Shown one piece after another: positions 17,326 through 25,965 of a stretch of 64,000 bases of DNA. The notes under the pieces are model-generated. The model ran no database searches, was not told the DNA's origin, and worked only from the letters and a program-made list of their open reading frames with translations. The first letter of the stretch is position 1, and each line of letters starts with the position of its first letter. This stretch comes from Nitratireductor luteus (lineage in GTDB: Bacteria > Pseudomonadota > Alphaproteobacteria > Rhizobiales > Rhizobiaceae), in contig NZ_JAOANW010000009.1 in the NCBI RefSeq assembly GCF_026162365.1, forward strand, positions 124,001-188,000. The letters are read 5' to 3'. The position numbers and the translations under genes were made by a program.

Positions 17326-17814
17326 TCCGGCATCCCGGCTCAGGCGCTGTTCTGGTTGTGCTTTCCAGGCAGAATTGGCCGTCTGGGGATTCGTGGGGAT
17401 AGGGGCAGACGTTGCGTCGCACACACCGCTTTGACCACGGCTGTCGCCCATGCGCCTGGCAATGTCGTGGCCGTGTCGATGAGCGTGGCTGACCGGCACG
17501 ATCATCCGAGGCGCGACTCCCCACCGGCACACCATGGCGCGGAAGTCCGCGGTTGCCGCGAAAATGATTTCCGCGGAAAGAACGGCTTCACGCACGCGCG
17601 TTTCATCGTCGGCGTCAATGTAAAGGACACCCGGGATATTCAGCGGTAACGACGGAACGATTGGATCCAAGATGAGATTGACCGTTTGCGGTGAAATATC
17701 GCGCAGCACAAGAGCCACAAGGCCGTCCTGACTGGCTTGGTAGCTCGCCTCGATCAATCGCGCCGGTAGGCGGCCGTTCGATCTGCTGATTTCTACCACG
17801 TCGCGAATATGCAT
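17287..17814 (-). CDS. Hypothetical protein in polysaccharide locus
   Basis: A 175-residue protein that I do not recognise. The first 110 residues look folded (alternating hydrophobic strands and helices: DGLVALVLRDISPQTVNLIL, IPGVLYIDADD, AEIIFAATADFRAMV). The last 65 are rich in Asp, Ser, Asn and Gln and look disordered. It has no signal peptide or membrane segment. Its final residues (CVKPETVAGFN) and stop lie inside copy 2 of the three-copy DNA element. It is divergent from the lyase-like gene at 18117 and upstream of the aminotransferase. Codon use is like that of its neighbours; it may be a truncated gene. Confidence 0.6.
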   Translation of the reverse strand: MHIRDVVEISRSNGRLPARLIEASYQASQDGLVALVLRDISPQTVNLILDPIVPSLPLNIPGVLYIDADDETRVREAVLSAEIIFAATADFRAMVCRWGVAPRMIVPVSHAHRHGHDIARRMGDSRGQSGVCDATSAPIPTNPQTANSAWKAQPEQRLSRDAGNCVKPETVAGFN

Positions 17815-18116
17815 GGCCGCCTCTGTGCCGGGTTGCGCTGCATCCGACCCCCGTAGTGCTGCCCGTGCAACACCTTCGCTACCGCCCGGAAGATCGCGGC
17901 CAGACCGGGTGCACCGCTATGATAATGAAAGTGGGCAGTCCGGCCCCCATAGGATCAGCCGCGCGCCTGTCAGGTTTTTTCTCCCTCCAAGCCTGCTGAC
18001 GGCTTCATTAGAATCCGGTCGATGAGCGGTTTTTTTCACTACGAATCCCGTGGGCCGGCCGGGCCGGTCCGCGCAGATTTGACAGGCACGCAAGAAAGGC
18101 TCACCGGCAATATCCC
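17815..18116. promoter_or_regulatory. Divergent intergenic region with TGTCAGG-type motif
   Basis: About 300 bases between the divergent hypothetical gene and the lyase-like gene. TGTCAGG followed by TTTTTTCTCCCTCC is at 17968-17988, related to the motif before ugd. A second T-run (TTTTTTTC, about 18031-18038) lies nearer the lyase-like gene. No gene is seen. Confidence 0.4.
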
Positions 18117-19583
18117 ATGCGATGGATTTATGTTCCGATAGTGTTGGCTGGCCTGTCACAGCCTTCCTGGTCTCAATCGAGCTCCACGGATGACCTGGTT
18201 GCGCGTGCGGGAAATCAGATGCGGAGCGCGGCTATCTATTTTTCCGAGCAGGTCGCGCGCTACGGCAGTTATGTCTGGAACGTCTCGCCAGATCTCGAGT
18301 GGCGGTCTGGTGAAGGCGTCACGACGGACACGCAGGGCTGGGTACAGCCGCCCGGCACGCCGGCGGTGGGGCGGGCATTCCTCGCCGCATTCCACGCCAC
18401 CGGGGAGCGCCTTTATCTCGATGCGGCAATAGAAACCGCCGAAGCTCTGCGTGCCACGCAGCTCGAATCTGGCGGCTGGTGGGCGCGGCTTGAATTCGAT
18501 CCGGCATCGCGCCTGTCCTGGTGCTACCGCGATAACCACGCCGACCGTCCGCCCTGCCATGAAATGGAGGGCAACAAGGAACGCAACGCGACGATGCTCG
18601 ACGACAACATGTCCCAAAGTGCACTGGCTTTCCTGATGCTCGTGGACGGGGCGCTGGAAGGGACCCATGAGGGTGTACGCGATGCTGTCGTCTACGGCCT
18701 GCGGGCCCTGGCCCAAATGCAGCATCCCAACGGTGCATGGCCCGTGCGATCCGATCACAGGATGCCGGATGCGTTAACGACGTCGGCATGGCGTGCACGC
18801 ATGCCCGGCGACTGGGCGCGGGAGTATGTGGAGCCCGAGGGAGAGATTTACATCCTCAACGACAACCTGCAGCGGGACGTGATCAGGCTGTTCGCCCTTG
18901 CCTATCGCCTGTATGAAGAGCCGGAGTATCTGGCGGCCGCGCGACGCGGCGGCGAGTTTTTGTTGCGGGCGCAATTGCCGGGTGCCCAGTCGGGTTGGGC
19001 TCAAACCTACAATGCCGATCTCGAGCCGATCTGGGGGCGCAAGTTCGAACCCCCTTCCATCGCATCCGCGGAGACAGCAGGCGCCATCGATGCATTGCTC
19101 GATCTTTACGAACTGACAGACGAACGCCGCTATCTTGAGGGCGCGCAAAGTGCAGCCGAGTGGCTGCGCGCTGTGCAACTCCCGGATGGAGACTGGGCTC
19201 GATTCTACGAGCTTGGCTCCAACGCCCCATTATATTTCGACGCCGACTACAACCTTTCCTATTCCGCGCAAGGAGCACCGGATCACTATAACTTTAAAGG
19301 CGAATTCGACGTCGCGCATGTTCTGGAGCGCCTGGAAGATGTTAGCCGCAACGGCACGGCTACCGCCAAGACGCCGGAAGCCTGGGGCAGCGCCTGGGAA
19401 GCGGAGATTGAGGACGTCCTGGCGGCAGCCGACCGCAAAGGCCGCTGGGTCGAGGATGGGAAAATAAGCTCCGCGACGTTCGTCGAAAATCTTGGCCTCC
19501 TCGCCCAGTTCGTTGCACACGCGAGAGGTCGCCCGATACCCAACCAAACCAAGCTATTACCGTTGCCGCAAACGGGGCCATAG
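18117..19583 (+). CDS. Secreted (alpha/alpha)-barrel polysaccharide lyase-like protein
   Basis: A 488-residue protein with a signal peptide (MRWIYVPIVLAGLSQPSWSQ, cleavage likely after WSQ). The mature part has repeated helical pairs carrying GRAFLAAFHATGERLYLDAA, ALRATQLESGGWW, LRALAQMQHPNGAWPV and LRAVQLPDGDWARFYELGSN, i.e. W/G-rich turns of an (alpha/alpha) toroid. The WARFYELGSNAPLYFDADYN segment recalls PL10-type pectate lyases. A periplasmic or secreted enzyme that trims or degrades the exopolysaccharide (uronate-containing if ugd supplies it) is likely. PL10 membership is tentative; an epimerase or glycosidase of similar fold is possible. Confidence 0.65.
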   Translation: MRWIYVPIVLAGLSQPSWSQSSSTDDLVARAGNQMRSAAIYFSEQVARYGSYVWNVSPDLEWRSGEGVTTDTQGWVQPPGTPAVGRAFLAAFHATGERLYLDAAIETAEALRATQLESGGWWARLEFDPASRLSWCYRDNHADRPPCHEMEGNKERNATMLDDNMSQSALAFLMLVDGALEGTHEGVRDAVVYGLRALAQMQHPNGAWPVRSDHRMPDALTTSAWRARMPGDWAREYVEPEGEIYILNDNLQRDVIRLFALAYRLYEEPEYLAAARRGGEFLLRAQLPGAQSGWAQTYNADLEPIWGRKFEPPSIASAETAGAIDALLDLYELTDERRYLEGAQSAAEWLRAVQLPDGDWARFYELGSNAPLYFDADYNLSYSAQGAPDHYNFKGEFDVAHVLERLEDVSRNGTATAKTPEAWGSAWEAEIEDVLAAADRKGRWVEDGKISSATFVENLGLLAQFVAHARGRPIPNQTKLLPLPQTGP

Positions 19584-19667
19584 CCATTTCGAGTTCGGGC
19601 TTCGCCGCTGGAGCCCCCAAAGCTGGACTCGGTGTTTCTTCAAAGGCTGCGTGCCCAGGGAGGGAGA

Positions 19668-21092
19668 ATGTCCGGAAAGCAGGAACGCGAAGAGAGCGTA
19701 TGGCTTGCCGTTACCGCTTGCACACTCGTTGCGCTCTATTTCCTGGCCAGTACGCTCTATGCATTGGTGCATTTCGATGAGTTCGCCTCCGCCATACCGC
19801 AGTTTCTGCGTTATGTGCTTGCGCCCGCCCTATTGGGTGCGGGTTTCCTGGCAGTCGGACTGTTGGCAAAACCACGTTGGTCGAGACCGGTCGGGATCTA
19901 CGGGCTGAGCCTTCTGGCGGGGCTCTTTCTGTTCGAAGGATTTCTCACGATCCGCCAGTTGTCGGTGCACTTCGCCTTGCTCGGCAGGCTCGATGAAGAT
20001 CAGCGCGCCGTACTGTCGGACGACAAGGACTTCGTTCGCGGCTTCACCCTGCGGCAGCTTAATCTTCTTGCCGGCGTGAAAGGTTTGCCGGAAACGATGC
20101 TGTCCGGCTTTCCAAGGTCGACAACGCTGCTGTGCTCACCCCCCGGGCAGGTCATCACCTACAAGGCCGACCGCTACGGCTTCAACAATCCGGACAGCGT
20201 GTACGGAGCTTCGGTCGATCTCATGCTTCTCGGCGATTCCTTCGTAGAAGGCTTCTGCCTCAGGCCGGGCGTGGATCTGGCATCGCGGCTGCGGCAGCAT
20301 GTGCCCAATACGGTGAGTATGGGAATACGCGGCAACGGTCCTCTGATCGAACTTGCCACGCTCGGGCGATACGGACCCATCCTGAAGCCCAATCATGTCG
20401 TGATGGCTTTTTTCGAGGGGAACGACTGGGAAAATCTCCAACGGTCGCTGAACCAGCCGTGGCTCAGAATTGCACTACAGCCGGATGCGAGATTCGGTAC
20501 CCCATCCAGTGCTGTGCAAACGGTTCACAAGGCCCGCTCTGTCATGGATGAAATCAACAAGGAAGAAGTAACAATGACCGACCTGGTTGCGCGAAGATCC
20601 TTCTTGCGCAACTTCGCCGCTCTTCAGATGACAGGGACCTCCCTCGGCCTTCTTTACCCAAAGGTCTCGGGGGAGATCCCGGAGTTCCAGCAAACATTGC
20701 GACGGGCAAAGAAACTTACCGAAAGCTGGGGCGGATGCTTTTATCTTCTGTACATACCTCGGGTAGATCGCTTCGTCGGCCTGTTCCCGTCAGACCCCGG
20801 CTTTAGTCACCTCGAGGATCTGGTTCGTCAGGCGGCGGCGGCCGAAAATGTGCATGTCATCCATCTGAAGACCGCCTTCCGCCGTCATCCCGAGCCGGCG
20901 CGGCTATATGCACCGGACGCACATTTCAGTCAGGAGGGAGCCGTTCTGGCCGCCGACACGATTGCGCACGCACTATCAACAACACCAAGCTCCTCGGCCG
21001 GACGAAGCTGCGCCCCCGTCCTCGTTGACAAATCCTTTGGACCGGGGACGAATTTGCTCGGAGGAGATGAAGGACGGAAGTTCGGAGGATGA
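19668..21092 (+). CDS. Membrane-anchored SGNH-hydrolase-like protein
   Basis: A 474-residue protein with three N-terminal membrane segments (VWLAVTACTLVALYFLASTL, YVLAPALLGAGFLAVGLLA, GIYGLSLLAGLFLFEGFL), then a periplasmic SGNH domain: block I is LMLLGDSFVEGF with the nucleophile Ser, the middle block is MGIRGNGPLIEL, and the Asp-His pair is in DAHFSQEG. Enzymes of this fold in polysaccharide loci add or remove acyl groups (AlgX/AlgJ-like). The start at 19668 follows a GGGAGGGAG ribosome site. It lies 84 nt after the lyase-like gene on the same strand and is probably cotranscribed. Confidence 0.75.
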   Translation: MSGKQEREESVWLAVTACTLVALYFLASTLYALVHFDEFASAIPQFLRYVLAPALLGAGFLAVGLLAKPRWSRPVGIYGLSLLAGLFLFEGFLTIRQLSVHFALLGRLDEDQRAVLSDDKDFVRGFTLRQLNLLAGVKGLPETMLSGFPRSTTLLCSPPGQVITYKADRYGFNNPDSVYGASVDLMLLGDSFVEGFCLRPGVDLASRLRQHVPNTVSMGIRGNGPLIELATLGRYGPILKPNHVVMAFFEGNDWENLQRSLNQPWLRIALQPDARFGTPSSAVQTVHKARSVMDEINKEEVTMTDLVARRSFLRNFAALQMTGTSLGLLYPKVSGEIPEFQQTLRRAKKLTESWGGCFYLLYIPRVDRFVGLFPSDPGFSHLEDLVRQAAAAENVHVIHLKTAFRRHPEPARLYAPDAHFSQEGAVLAADTIAHALSTTPSSSAGRSCAPVLVDKSFGPGTNLLGGDEGRKFGG

Positions 21093-21117
21093 TCGCAAAG
21101 GCTCGTGGCAACAGCTG

Positions 21118-21143
21118 ATACCAAGGGCTATGGCCCTTGGTAT
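21118..21143. terminator. Perfect 11-bp hairpin between convergent SGNH genes
   Basis: ATACCAAGGGC (21118-21128) and GCCCTTGGTAT (21133-21143) form a perfect 11-bp stem with a TATG loop, located between genes ending at 21092 (+) and 21161 (-). No T-run follows on either strand. A bidirectional terminator is the simplest reading. Confidence 0.6.
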
Positions 21144-21160
21144 GGCATGCAGGTTGTACC

Positions 21161-22483
21161 TTATAGCGACTTTACCCAGTCCAGATAATCGTCCGCAAGT
21201 GTACAATCCGCGGTGACGGGTGGATACTCGACAAACTCTCTCTCTGGTCTCGTGCCTTCCGATCCGCCGCGCCAAGTCTGCCAGAGCCACTGGTCGAGGA
21301 CATCGGCGACAACGAAATGGCCATAGGGGGTCAAATGTTTGTCGATGACGCCATAGGTGCGGTCTGGATCCTCGCTCGCCAGTCGCGGCGTGACATCGAG
21401 GACGGATGCGTTCGGCGTTTGCGAAACGAAACCACGCAACATTTCACGCTGGCTTTCGGACGCCATGCCGTCGTCCCGGCCGACGATTTCCGGCCAGCCC
21501 GGAATCACCAGCACAAGCAGGTCGGCATCGTTCGCCCGCGCCTCCTCCGCCAGTCCGACAAGCAGACGCCGCGTCAACTCCAACGCATTGTCGATGTTGC
21601 GGCGCGCATCCCAGTTTTCAACTCTGGATCGAATCACCGAGGAATATATCAGCCTGTAAAGGTTGCTTGTTCTCCAGAGGGACGCATGAACCCCCAGGAG
21701 GAAAACCGTGCCCTGTGTGGTTTTGGCCGTTATCTTCGCGAAATCTATCTCGACGCCATCTCCCGCCATCCTTGTGCGCTCGACATTGTCATCGATGTCG
21801 TTGGGCAGGGTGAATTGCTGAATCACCAATCGGTGTGGAATTCGTGTTCCCTTGTCCTGGTAAATCCTCAGGGTATTTGCCTGGCCATAACCGCCGGCGC
21901 TGTAGATGCGAAACCCCGTATCGGGGTACCACTGGTTCATGAGGCTGGAAAAGGTCTCGTATTCGTTGACCAGCGTTCCCCGCGCAAAGGAATCGCCAAG
22001 GACGATAACCTGCTCCCCACCGTGGTTGTGGTTGTCGCGGAACCCTTCGTCGTTCACTTTGACATAGTACCAGGGATCGCGGCTGCTGTTTCGCTCGAAA
22101 TAGCTAGCACCGGGTGTTTCGATGTAGCCGAATTCCGGATGCTCCAGATGGCGAGAATGAGGAGGCGCACAGAATACATATTCGCCTTCACCGGCCTGTA
22201 CCTGAAGCTGTGGCACAGCCGCCAGAAAGACCTCGGCGATCCCCACTGCAAGGGCCACCGAAAAGGACAACAGAAGGAGGTTCCCCGCCATCCCGGTGCC
22301 CTTTGGCTTCGCCTTGCCGTCGGTACGGCTGATCCGTCGCGCTATGGAGGGGCCGGGTTCATGCGCTGGGGTGCCCGCAGTCGCCAAATCGGCCGATGGC
22401 TCGATGGCGTGGTCGCCTGCGACAGGGCGCTTCCTTGCCGTTCGGCGCGAACGCGCCACTGGCTTGTCGATATTCTTGCCCAT
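21161..22483 (-). CDS. SGNH-hydrolase-like protein
   Basis: A 440-residue protein with a basic, disordered N-terminal region (about 60 residues), one membrane anchor (NLLLLSFSVALAVGIAEVFLA) and a periplasmic SGNH domain: VIVLGDSFARG (Ser nucleophile), YSAGGYGQANT (Gly block) and DKHLTPYG (Asp-His). It probably acts as an acyl- or acetyl-transferase or esterase on the polysaccharide. The start at 22483 follows a G-rich ribosome site (GGGAGGGGGGGC). It lies 100 nt downstream of the carbamoyltransferase, in the same transcript. It is a different protein from the SGNH gene at 19668, sharing only the fold. Confidence 0.75.
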   Translation of the reverse strand: MGKNIDKPVARSRRTARKRPVAGDHAIEPSADLATAGTPAHEPGPSIARRISRTDGKAKPKGTGMAGNLLLLSFSVALAVGIAEVFLAAVPQLQVQAGEGEYVFCAPPHSRHLEHPEFGYIETPGASYFERNSSRDPWYYVKVNDEGFRDNHNHGGEQVIVLGDSFARGTLVNEYETFSSLMNQWYPDTGFRIYSAGGYGQANTLRIYQDKGTRIPHRLVIQQFTLPNDIDDNVERTRMAGDGVEIDFAKITAKTTQGTVFLLGVHASLWRTSNLYRLIYSSVIRSRVENWDARRNIDNALELTRRLLVGLAEEARANDADLLVLVIPGWPEIVGRDDGMASESQREMLRGFVSQTPNASVLDVTPRLASEDPDRTYGVIDKHLTPYGHFVVADVLDQWLWQTWRGGSEGTRPEREFVEYPPVTADCTLADDYLDWVKSL

Positions 22484-22583
22484 CCTGCCCCCCTCCCGCT
22501 CGGCAGCTTCGATAAGCGGCAAAAGATCGCTTTAATAGTACATCAGCGGTTCCGCTCTGCCGCAAGTTGCGCCCGGACACGCC

Positions 22584-24425
22584 TCAATCCAATTCGAATT
22601 CTTCCCTGTAGTCTCTTTTCAGCGCACAGGGCTGATCCTCCTTGCGCAGCACGGCATTGCCGATGATAAGAAGCTCGATTTCGGTGCCCATGAAGCAGCG
22701 ATAGGCGTCCTCCGGAGAACACACGATCGGCTCGCCTCGGACATTGAAACTCGTGTTGACCAGAATCGGACAGCCGGTGCGCTCCTTGAAAGCCGTCAGC
22801 AACCCCCAGTAGCGCTGATTGGTTTCACGGTGCACGGTCTGGACCCTGGCCGAATAGTCCACATGGGTCACTGCCGGCACCTTGGAGCGTGGCACATTCA
22901 GCCGCTCGATTCCGAACAATGCGTCTTCATCCTGATTGGGCGGCACGCGCTTGTCGTCGCGAACGCCGGCGACAAGCAGCATGTAAGGGCTGTCAGTGGA
23001 CAGGTCGAACCAGTCGGACAGATCCTCGCGCCGGATGGAAGGAGCGAAAGGACGGAAGCTTTCCCGGTACTTGACCTTGAGATTGAGCATCTTTTGCATT
23101 CTCGGCGAACGGGGGTCGCCCAGGATGGAGCGATTGCCCAGCGCCCGCGGGCCGAATTCCATCCGTCCCTGCATCCACCCGACGGCCTTTTCTTCCGTGA
23201 GTGCATCGACGGTCGTTGAGATCAACTCGGATTCGGGCATGATGCTATAGACGGCGCCGGCCGCGCTGAGGCGCTGTTCGATTTCCCCTTGTGAATAAGC
23301 GGGGCCAAGATAAGCCCCCCTCATCATATCGCCGCCATTTGGGGTCCGCCTTTTACCAAGATACTGATGCCAGACGGCCAGTGCGGCACCCACCGCGCCG
23401 CCAGCATCGCCCGCCGCCGGCTGAACCCAGATATCGTCGAAGGTGCCTTCTCTCAGGATCCTGCCATTGGCGACACAATTCAGTGCAACCCCGCCTGCGA
23501 GGCAAAGCTGACGCTCGCCCGTTTCCTGCCGCGCGAATTTTGCCAGCCTCAGAACAGCCTCCTCAGTGACTGCCTGGATCGAGGCGGCCAAATCCATTTC
23601 GCGTTGCGTCAAAGGCGTGTCGGGCTTGCGCGGTTCGCCGCCGAAGAGCTCATGAAAGGCTGGCGAAGTCATCGTCAGGCCCGTGCAATAATCGAAATAG
23701 CGCTGATCCAGCCAGAAGGAGCCGTCCTCTTTGAGGTCGATCAGGTGGTCGAAAATCGTTTGGGCGAAACGGGGCTGGCCGTACGGCGCCAAGCCCATGA
23801 TCTTGTACTCGCCGGAGTTGACCTTGAACCCCGTGTAGTAGGTGAAAGCCGAGTAAAGCAGCCCCAAAGAGTGCGGGAAATGGATCTCCCTGAGCAGATC
23901 GAGGCGCTCCCCGCTGCCATGGCCGAGCGATGTGGTACACCACTCGCCTACCCCATCCATCGTGAGCACCGCCGCGCTGCGATAGGGAGAGGCGAAAAAG
24001 GCGCTGGCGGCATGGGCCACGTGATGTTCGCTGAACAACAGGGAACCATCCCATGACTTGGAACCGGCAATCTCGCCCAGCTTCCGCCTCAGCCCCTTCT
24101 TCTGAAACAGCTTCTCCTTCACCCAGACCGGTATCGCGGCGCGGAAAGAGCGAAAGCCGCCGGGCACCGTCGCAAGATAGGTCTCGAGCAGCCGTTCGAA
24201 CTTGAGGAAGGGCTTGTCGTAAAAAACTACATGGTCGATGTCGGCCATCCTGCAACCGCTTTCGGTCAGGCAGTATCTCACCGCACCAGCAGGAAAGGCC
24301 GGGTCATGCTTGCGCCGCGTGAAGCGTTCTTCCTGGGCGGCGGCAACGATTTGGCCGTCTTCTACCAGTGCCGCTGCACTGTCGTGGTAGAATGCCGAAA
24401 CCCCCAAGATGCGCACGGCTTTCAC
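22584..24425 (-). CDS. Carbamoyltransferase (NodU/TobZ/CmcH family)
   Basis: A 613-residue O-carbamoyltransferase that uses carbamoyl phosphate and ATP to carbamoylate a hydroxyl. The Kae1-like N-terminal domain has LGVSAFYHDSAAALVEDG, EERFTRRKHD and the metal-binding HHVAHAASAF; GEYKIMGLAPYG and the C-terminal ILVNTSFNVRGEPIV are also hallmarks. The ORF opens with GTG at 24425; a GTG at 24416, better spaced from GGTGAGG, may be the true start. It directly follows the DUF5989 and SxtJ-like genes, a trio seen in other surface-polysaccharide and toxin clusters. The target is presumably a sugar of the repeat unit. Confidence 0.92.
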   Translation of the reverse strand: MKAVRILGVSAFYHDSAAALVEDGQIVAAAQEERFTRRKHDPAFPAGAVRYCLTESGCRMADIDHVVFYDKPFLKFERLLETYLATVPGGFRSFRAAIPVWVKEKLFQKKGLRRKLGEIAGSKSWDGSLLFSEHHVAHAASAFFASPYRSAAVLTMDGVGEWCTTSLGHGSGERLDLLREIHFPHSLGLLYSAFTYYTGFKVNSGEYKIMGLAPYGQPRFAQTIFDHLIDLKEDGSFWLDQRYFDYCTGLTMTSPAFHELFGGEPRKPDTPLTQREMDLAASIQAVTEEAVLRLAKFARQETGERQLCLAGGVALNCVANGRILREGTFDDIWVQPAAGDAGGAVGAALAVWHQYLGKRRTPNGGDMMRGAYLGPAYSQGEIEQRLSAAGAVYSIMPESELISTTVDALTEEKAVGWMQGRMEFGPRALGNRSILGDPRSPRMQKMLNLKVKYRESFRPFAPSIRREDLSDWFDLSTDSPYMLLVAGVRDDKRVPPNQDEDALFGIERLNVPRSKVPAVTHVDYSARVQTVHRETNQRYWGLLTAFKERTGCPILVNTSFNVRGEPIVCSPEDAYRCFMGTEIELLIIGNAVLRKEDQPCALKRDYREEFELD

Positions 24426-24439
24426 GCCTCACCAGAACG

Positions 24440-24589
24440 TCAAAATAAGGTGTAGATGAAAGGTGCGACAGCCGTGCCCTGCGTGAGCACTATCAGGCCG
24501 CCGAACACGCCAAGCATGAAGAAAATCGGCAGCAACCAGAACTTCCTGCGTTCGGACATATAGGACCACAATTCGCGCACCAGTTCCAT
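24440..24589 (-). CDS. DUF5989-like small membrane protein
   Basis: A 49-residue protein found by reading the minus strand: it starts MELVRELWSYMSERRKFW, has one hydrophobic segment (LLPIFFMLGVFGGLIVL) and ends VAPFIYTLF. The start is ATG 24589 and the stop TGA at 24442-24440. The pattern WxYMxERRKFWLLP, then one membrane helix, matches the small DUF5989 proteins found between SxtJ-like and carbamoyltransferase genes. It may act as a membrane partner of the carbamoyltransferase; function is unknown. Confidence 0.8.
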   Translation of the reverse strand: MELVRELWSYMSERRKFWLLPIFFMLGVFGGLIVLTQGTAVAPFIYTLF

Positions 24590-24648
24590 TTTTCAGCCTC
24601 TCTCAGCGATTAGCTCATGGCGATCGAATACGGCAGCCCGCATGTTCC

Positions 24649-25077
24649 TCAAAACTGGTTCCGCATCGCCTCAGCACCGGCCTTCGACTGCGTGCGCGAT
24701 ATCCAGTAGCTCTCACGCTTCCTGCCGGGCCTGCGCGCGAGCGGATCGTGCCCCCTCATCCGCAACACCATGCCGATCGGGACAAAGGTCGTGGCATAGA
24801 TGCCCAGCATGATGACCGGATTGATAATCCGAAATAACAGCACCCCAAGCGCTGTCCAAAGCCGGTTCGGGCGTTCCAGCACAGCCGGCGCCGTAGCGGC
24901 CAGCAACACAAGAACGGCGCCGACGACCGCCAAGCTTGCCGTTGCGACAGTCAAATGGCCGGTCCACCAAAGTCTGACCGTTACGAAGGCAAGAAGAATG
25001 CCCCCCACAGTGAAGCCGAAAGCCCGATTGGACGGGCCTTCCAACTTCTCCTCGATCAGCCTTTCGTGGGGCGCCAC
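24649..25077 (-). CDS. SxtJ-family membrane protein
   Basis: A 142-residue protein with three hydrophobic segments (FGFTVGGILLAFVTVRLWW, ATASLAVVGAVLVLLAATA, IINPVIMLGIYATTFVPIGM), then a basic tail with RMRGHDPLARR and YWISR, typical of SxtJ-like proteins. The start is GTG 25077, preceded by AGGGAG at 8-nt spacing; a TTG at 25170 in the same frame lacks a site. Neighbours are DUF5989 and the carbamoyltransferase, which is the usual family context. Copy 3 of the three-copy element lies about 165 bp upstream. Confidence 0.78.
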   Translation of the reverse strand: MAPHERLIEEKLEGPSNRAFGFTVGGILLAFVTVRLWWTGHLTVATASLAVVGAVLVLLAATAPAVLERPNRLWTALGVLLFRIINPVIMLGIYATTFVPIGMVLRMRGHDPLARRPGRKRESYWISRTQSKAGAEAMRNQF

Positions 25078-25216
25078 TATCTGCTTCTCCCTGGCGAAGC
25101 GCACTGCCGCTCTTGGCCCGTTTGACGACAAGGCCACCCTCACCTGCCGCACGTGCGGCTTCGGTGACAAGGCGGCTTACGATTGTCGCGATCATTCTGA
25201 GCCGATCGGCACGCGC

Positions 25217-25284
25217 TGCAAAGGCACGCGGAGTCCGAACCGTGTCAGTTAAATCCCTCCGGCAGCTTCTGTTTTTGCGCATTG
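25217..25284. repeat. 68-bp three-copy element, copy 3
   Basis: TGCAAAG (25217-25223), 19 nt, TGTCAGTTAAATCCC (25243-25257), then CTTCTGTTTTTGCGCATTG to 25284. It spans the 3' end of the PIG-L gene. Here the stop codon is TAA in a different frame of the element than the TGA stops of copies 1 and 2, so conservation is at the nucleic-acid level. Confidence 0.75.
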
Positions 25285-25965
25285 AACGACGTGGCGGACC
25301 AGCACGAAGGCCTCGGCGGCAGCCATGTGCATGGTGGAGCCGCGCAGCAAGGCGAGCGCCCTTAGCGCTTCCGGGGACCGCTCATGCGGGAAAGCCTTCA
25401 ATTGTGTACCGAAACTGTCCATCGCTTCCAGCTTCAGCGAAAGCGTTTCGCTGATATCGACGAACACGTTGGGGTGGAATCCCGGTGTCAGATAAGGAGC
25501 ATTCCAGTTGGTTTCCGACAGCGTCTCATATGCGAGGATCGTTACGGGGTATTCGGCCTGATGCGGTCTGGCTGCCACGAGGGCAGAGGAGAAGGTCAAC
25601 TGGTGGTCGACGTGTATATCGCCCGGGAACGGCAGGATCACGGTCGTCGGCCGCAGCTTCGCGAAGAGTTCTTGCAGCGCCGAATTGAGCTCCGAATGAG
25701 GTGTATCGGAAAGACCGGCAGCCGGAAAATCGAGCCAGTATGTCGCGCGCACGCCGAGCAACGCATGCGCTCTCTCGGCTTCCCCCCGCACCGCCGCGAT
25801 CTGGGCCGATGAAAACTTGGGTGGACGGCCGGAGGTCACAACAGCCACGAACACGTCCTCTCCGGCCTGGGCGAGCCTTGCTATGGTACCGCCCGTACCG
25901 AGCACTTCGTCATCGGGATGCGGCGCAACCACCAAGGTGCGCCCAAACGCCAGCGGATCTGTCAT
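25249..25965 (-). CDS. PIG-L family deacetylase
   Basis: A 238-residue zinc-dependent N-deacetylase. The metal motif PHPDDE is at residues 15-20 (VVAPHPDDEVLGTGGT) and the third ligand motif is DIHVDHQLT. Relatives remove acetyl groups from GlcNAc-type sugars or related small molecules. ATG 25965 overlaps the stop of the formyltransferase (ATGA). The order formyltransferase then deacetylase would allow replacement of an N-acetyl group by N-formyl, which is inference. The final codons lie in copy 3 of the repeated element. Confidence 0.9.
   Translation of the reverse strand: MTDPLAFGRTLVVAPHPDDEVLGTGGTIARLAQAGEDVFVAVVTSGRPPKFSSAQIAAVRGEAERAHALLGVRATYWLDFPAAGLSDTPHSELNSALQELFAKLRPTTVILPFPGDIHVDHQLTFSSALVAARPHQAEYPVTILAYETLSETNWNAPYLTPGFHPNVFVDISETLSLKLEAMDSFGTQLKAFPHERSPEALRALALLRGSTMHMAAAEAFVLVRHVVQCAKTEAAGGI

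Noticed and set aside
16192-17649. 485-residue plus-strand frame over the aminotransferase and hypothetical genes
   Set aside because: The minus-strand aminotransferase has all catalytic motifs; this frame has none and crosses an intergenic region.
24713-25282. 189-residue minus-strand frame overlapping the SxtJ-like gene
   Set aside because: It reads the SxtJ-like membrane segments in another frame and loses their hydrophobic pattern; the 24649-25077 frame has the family-like helices.
10221-25284. Reading the three-copy element as a sigma-54 promoter because of TTTGCA on the minus strand
   Set aside because: A -12-like TTGCA is present in all copies but none has a matching -24 TGGCAC at the needed distance.
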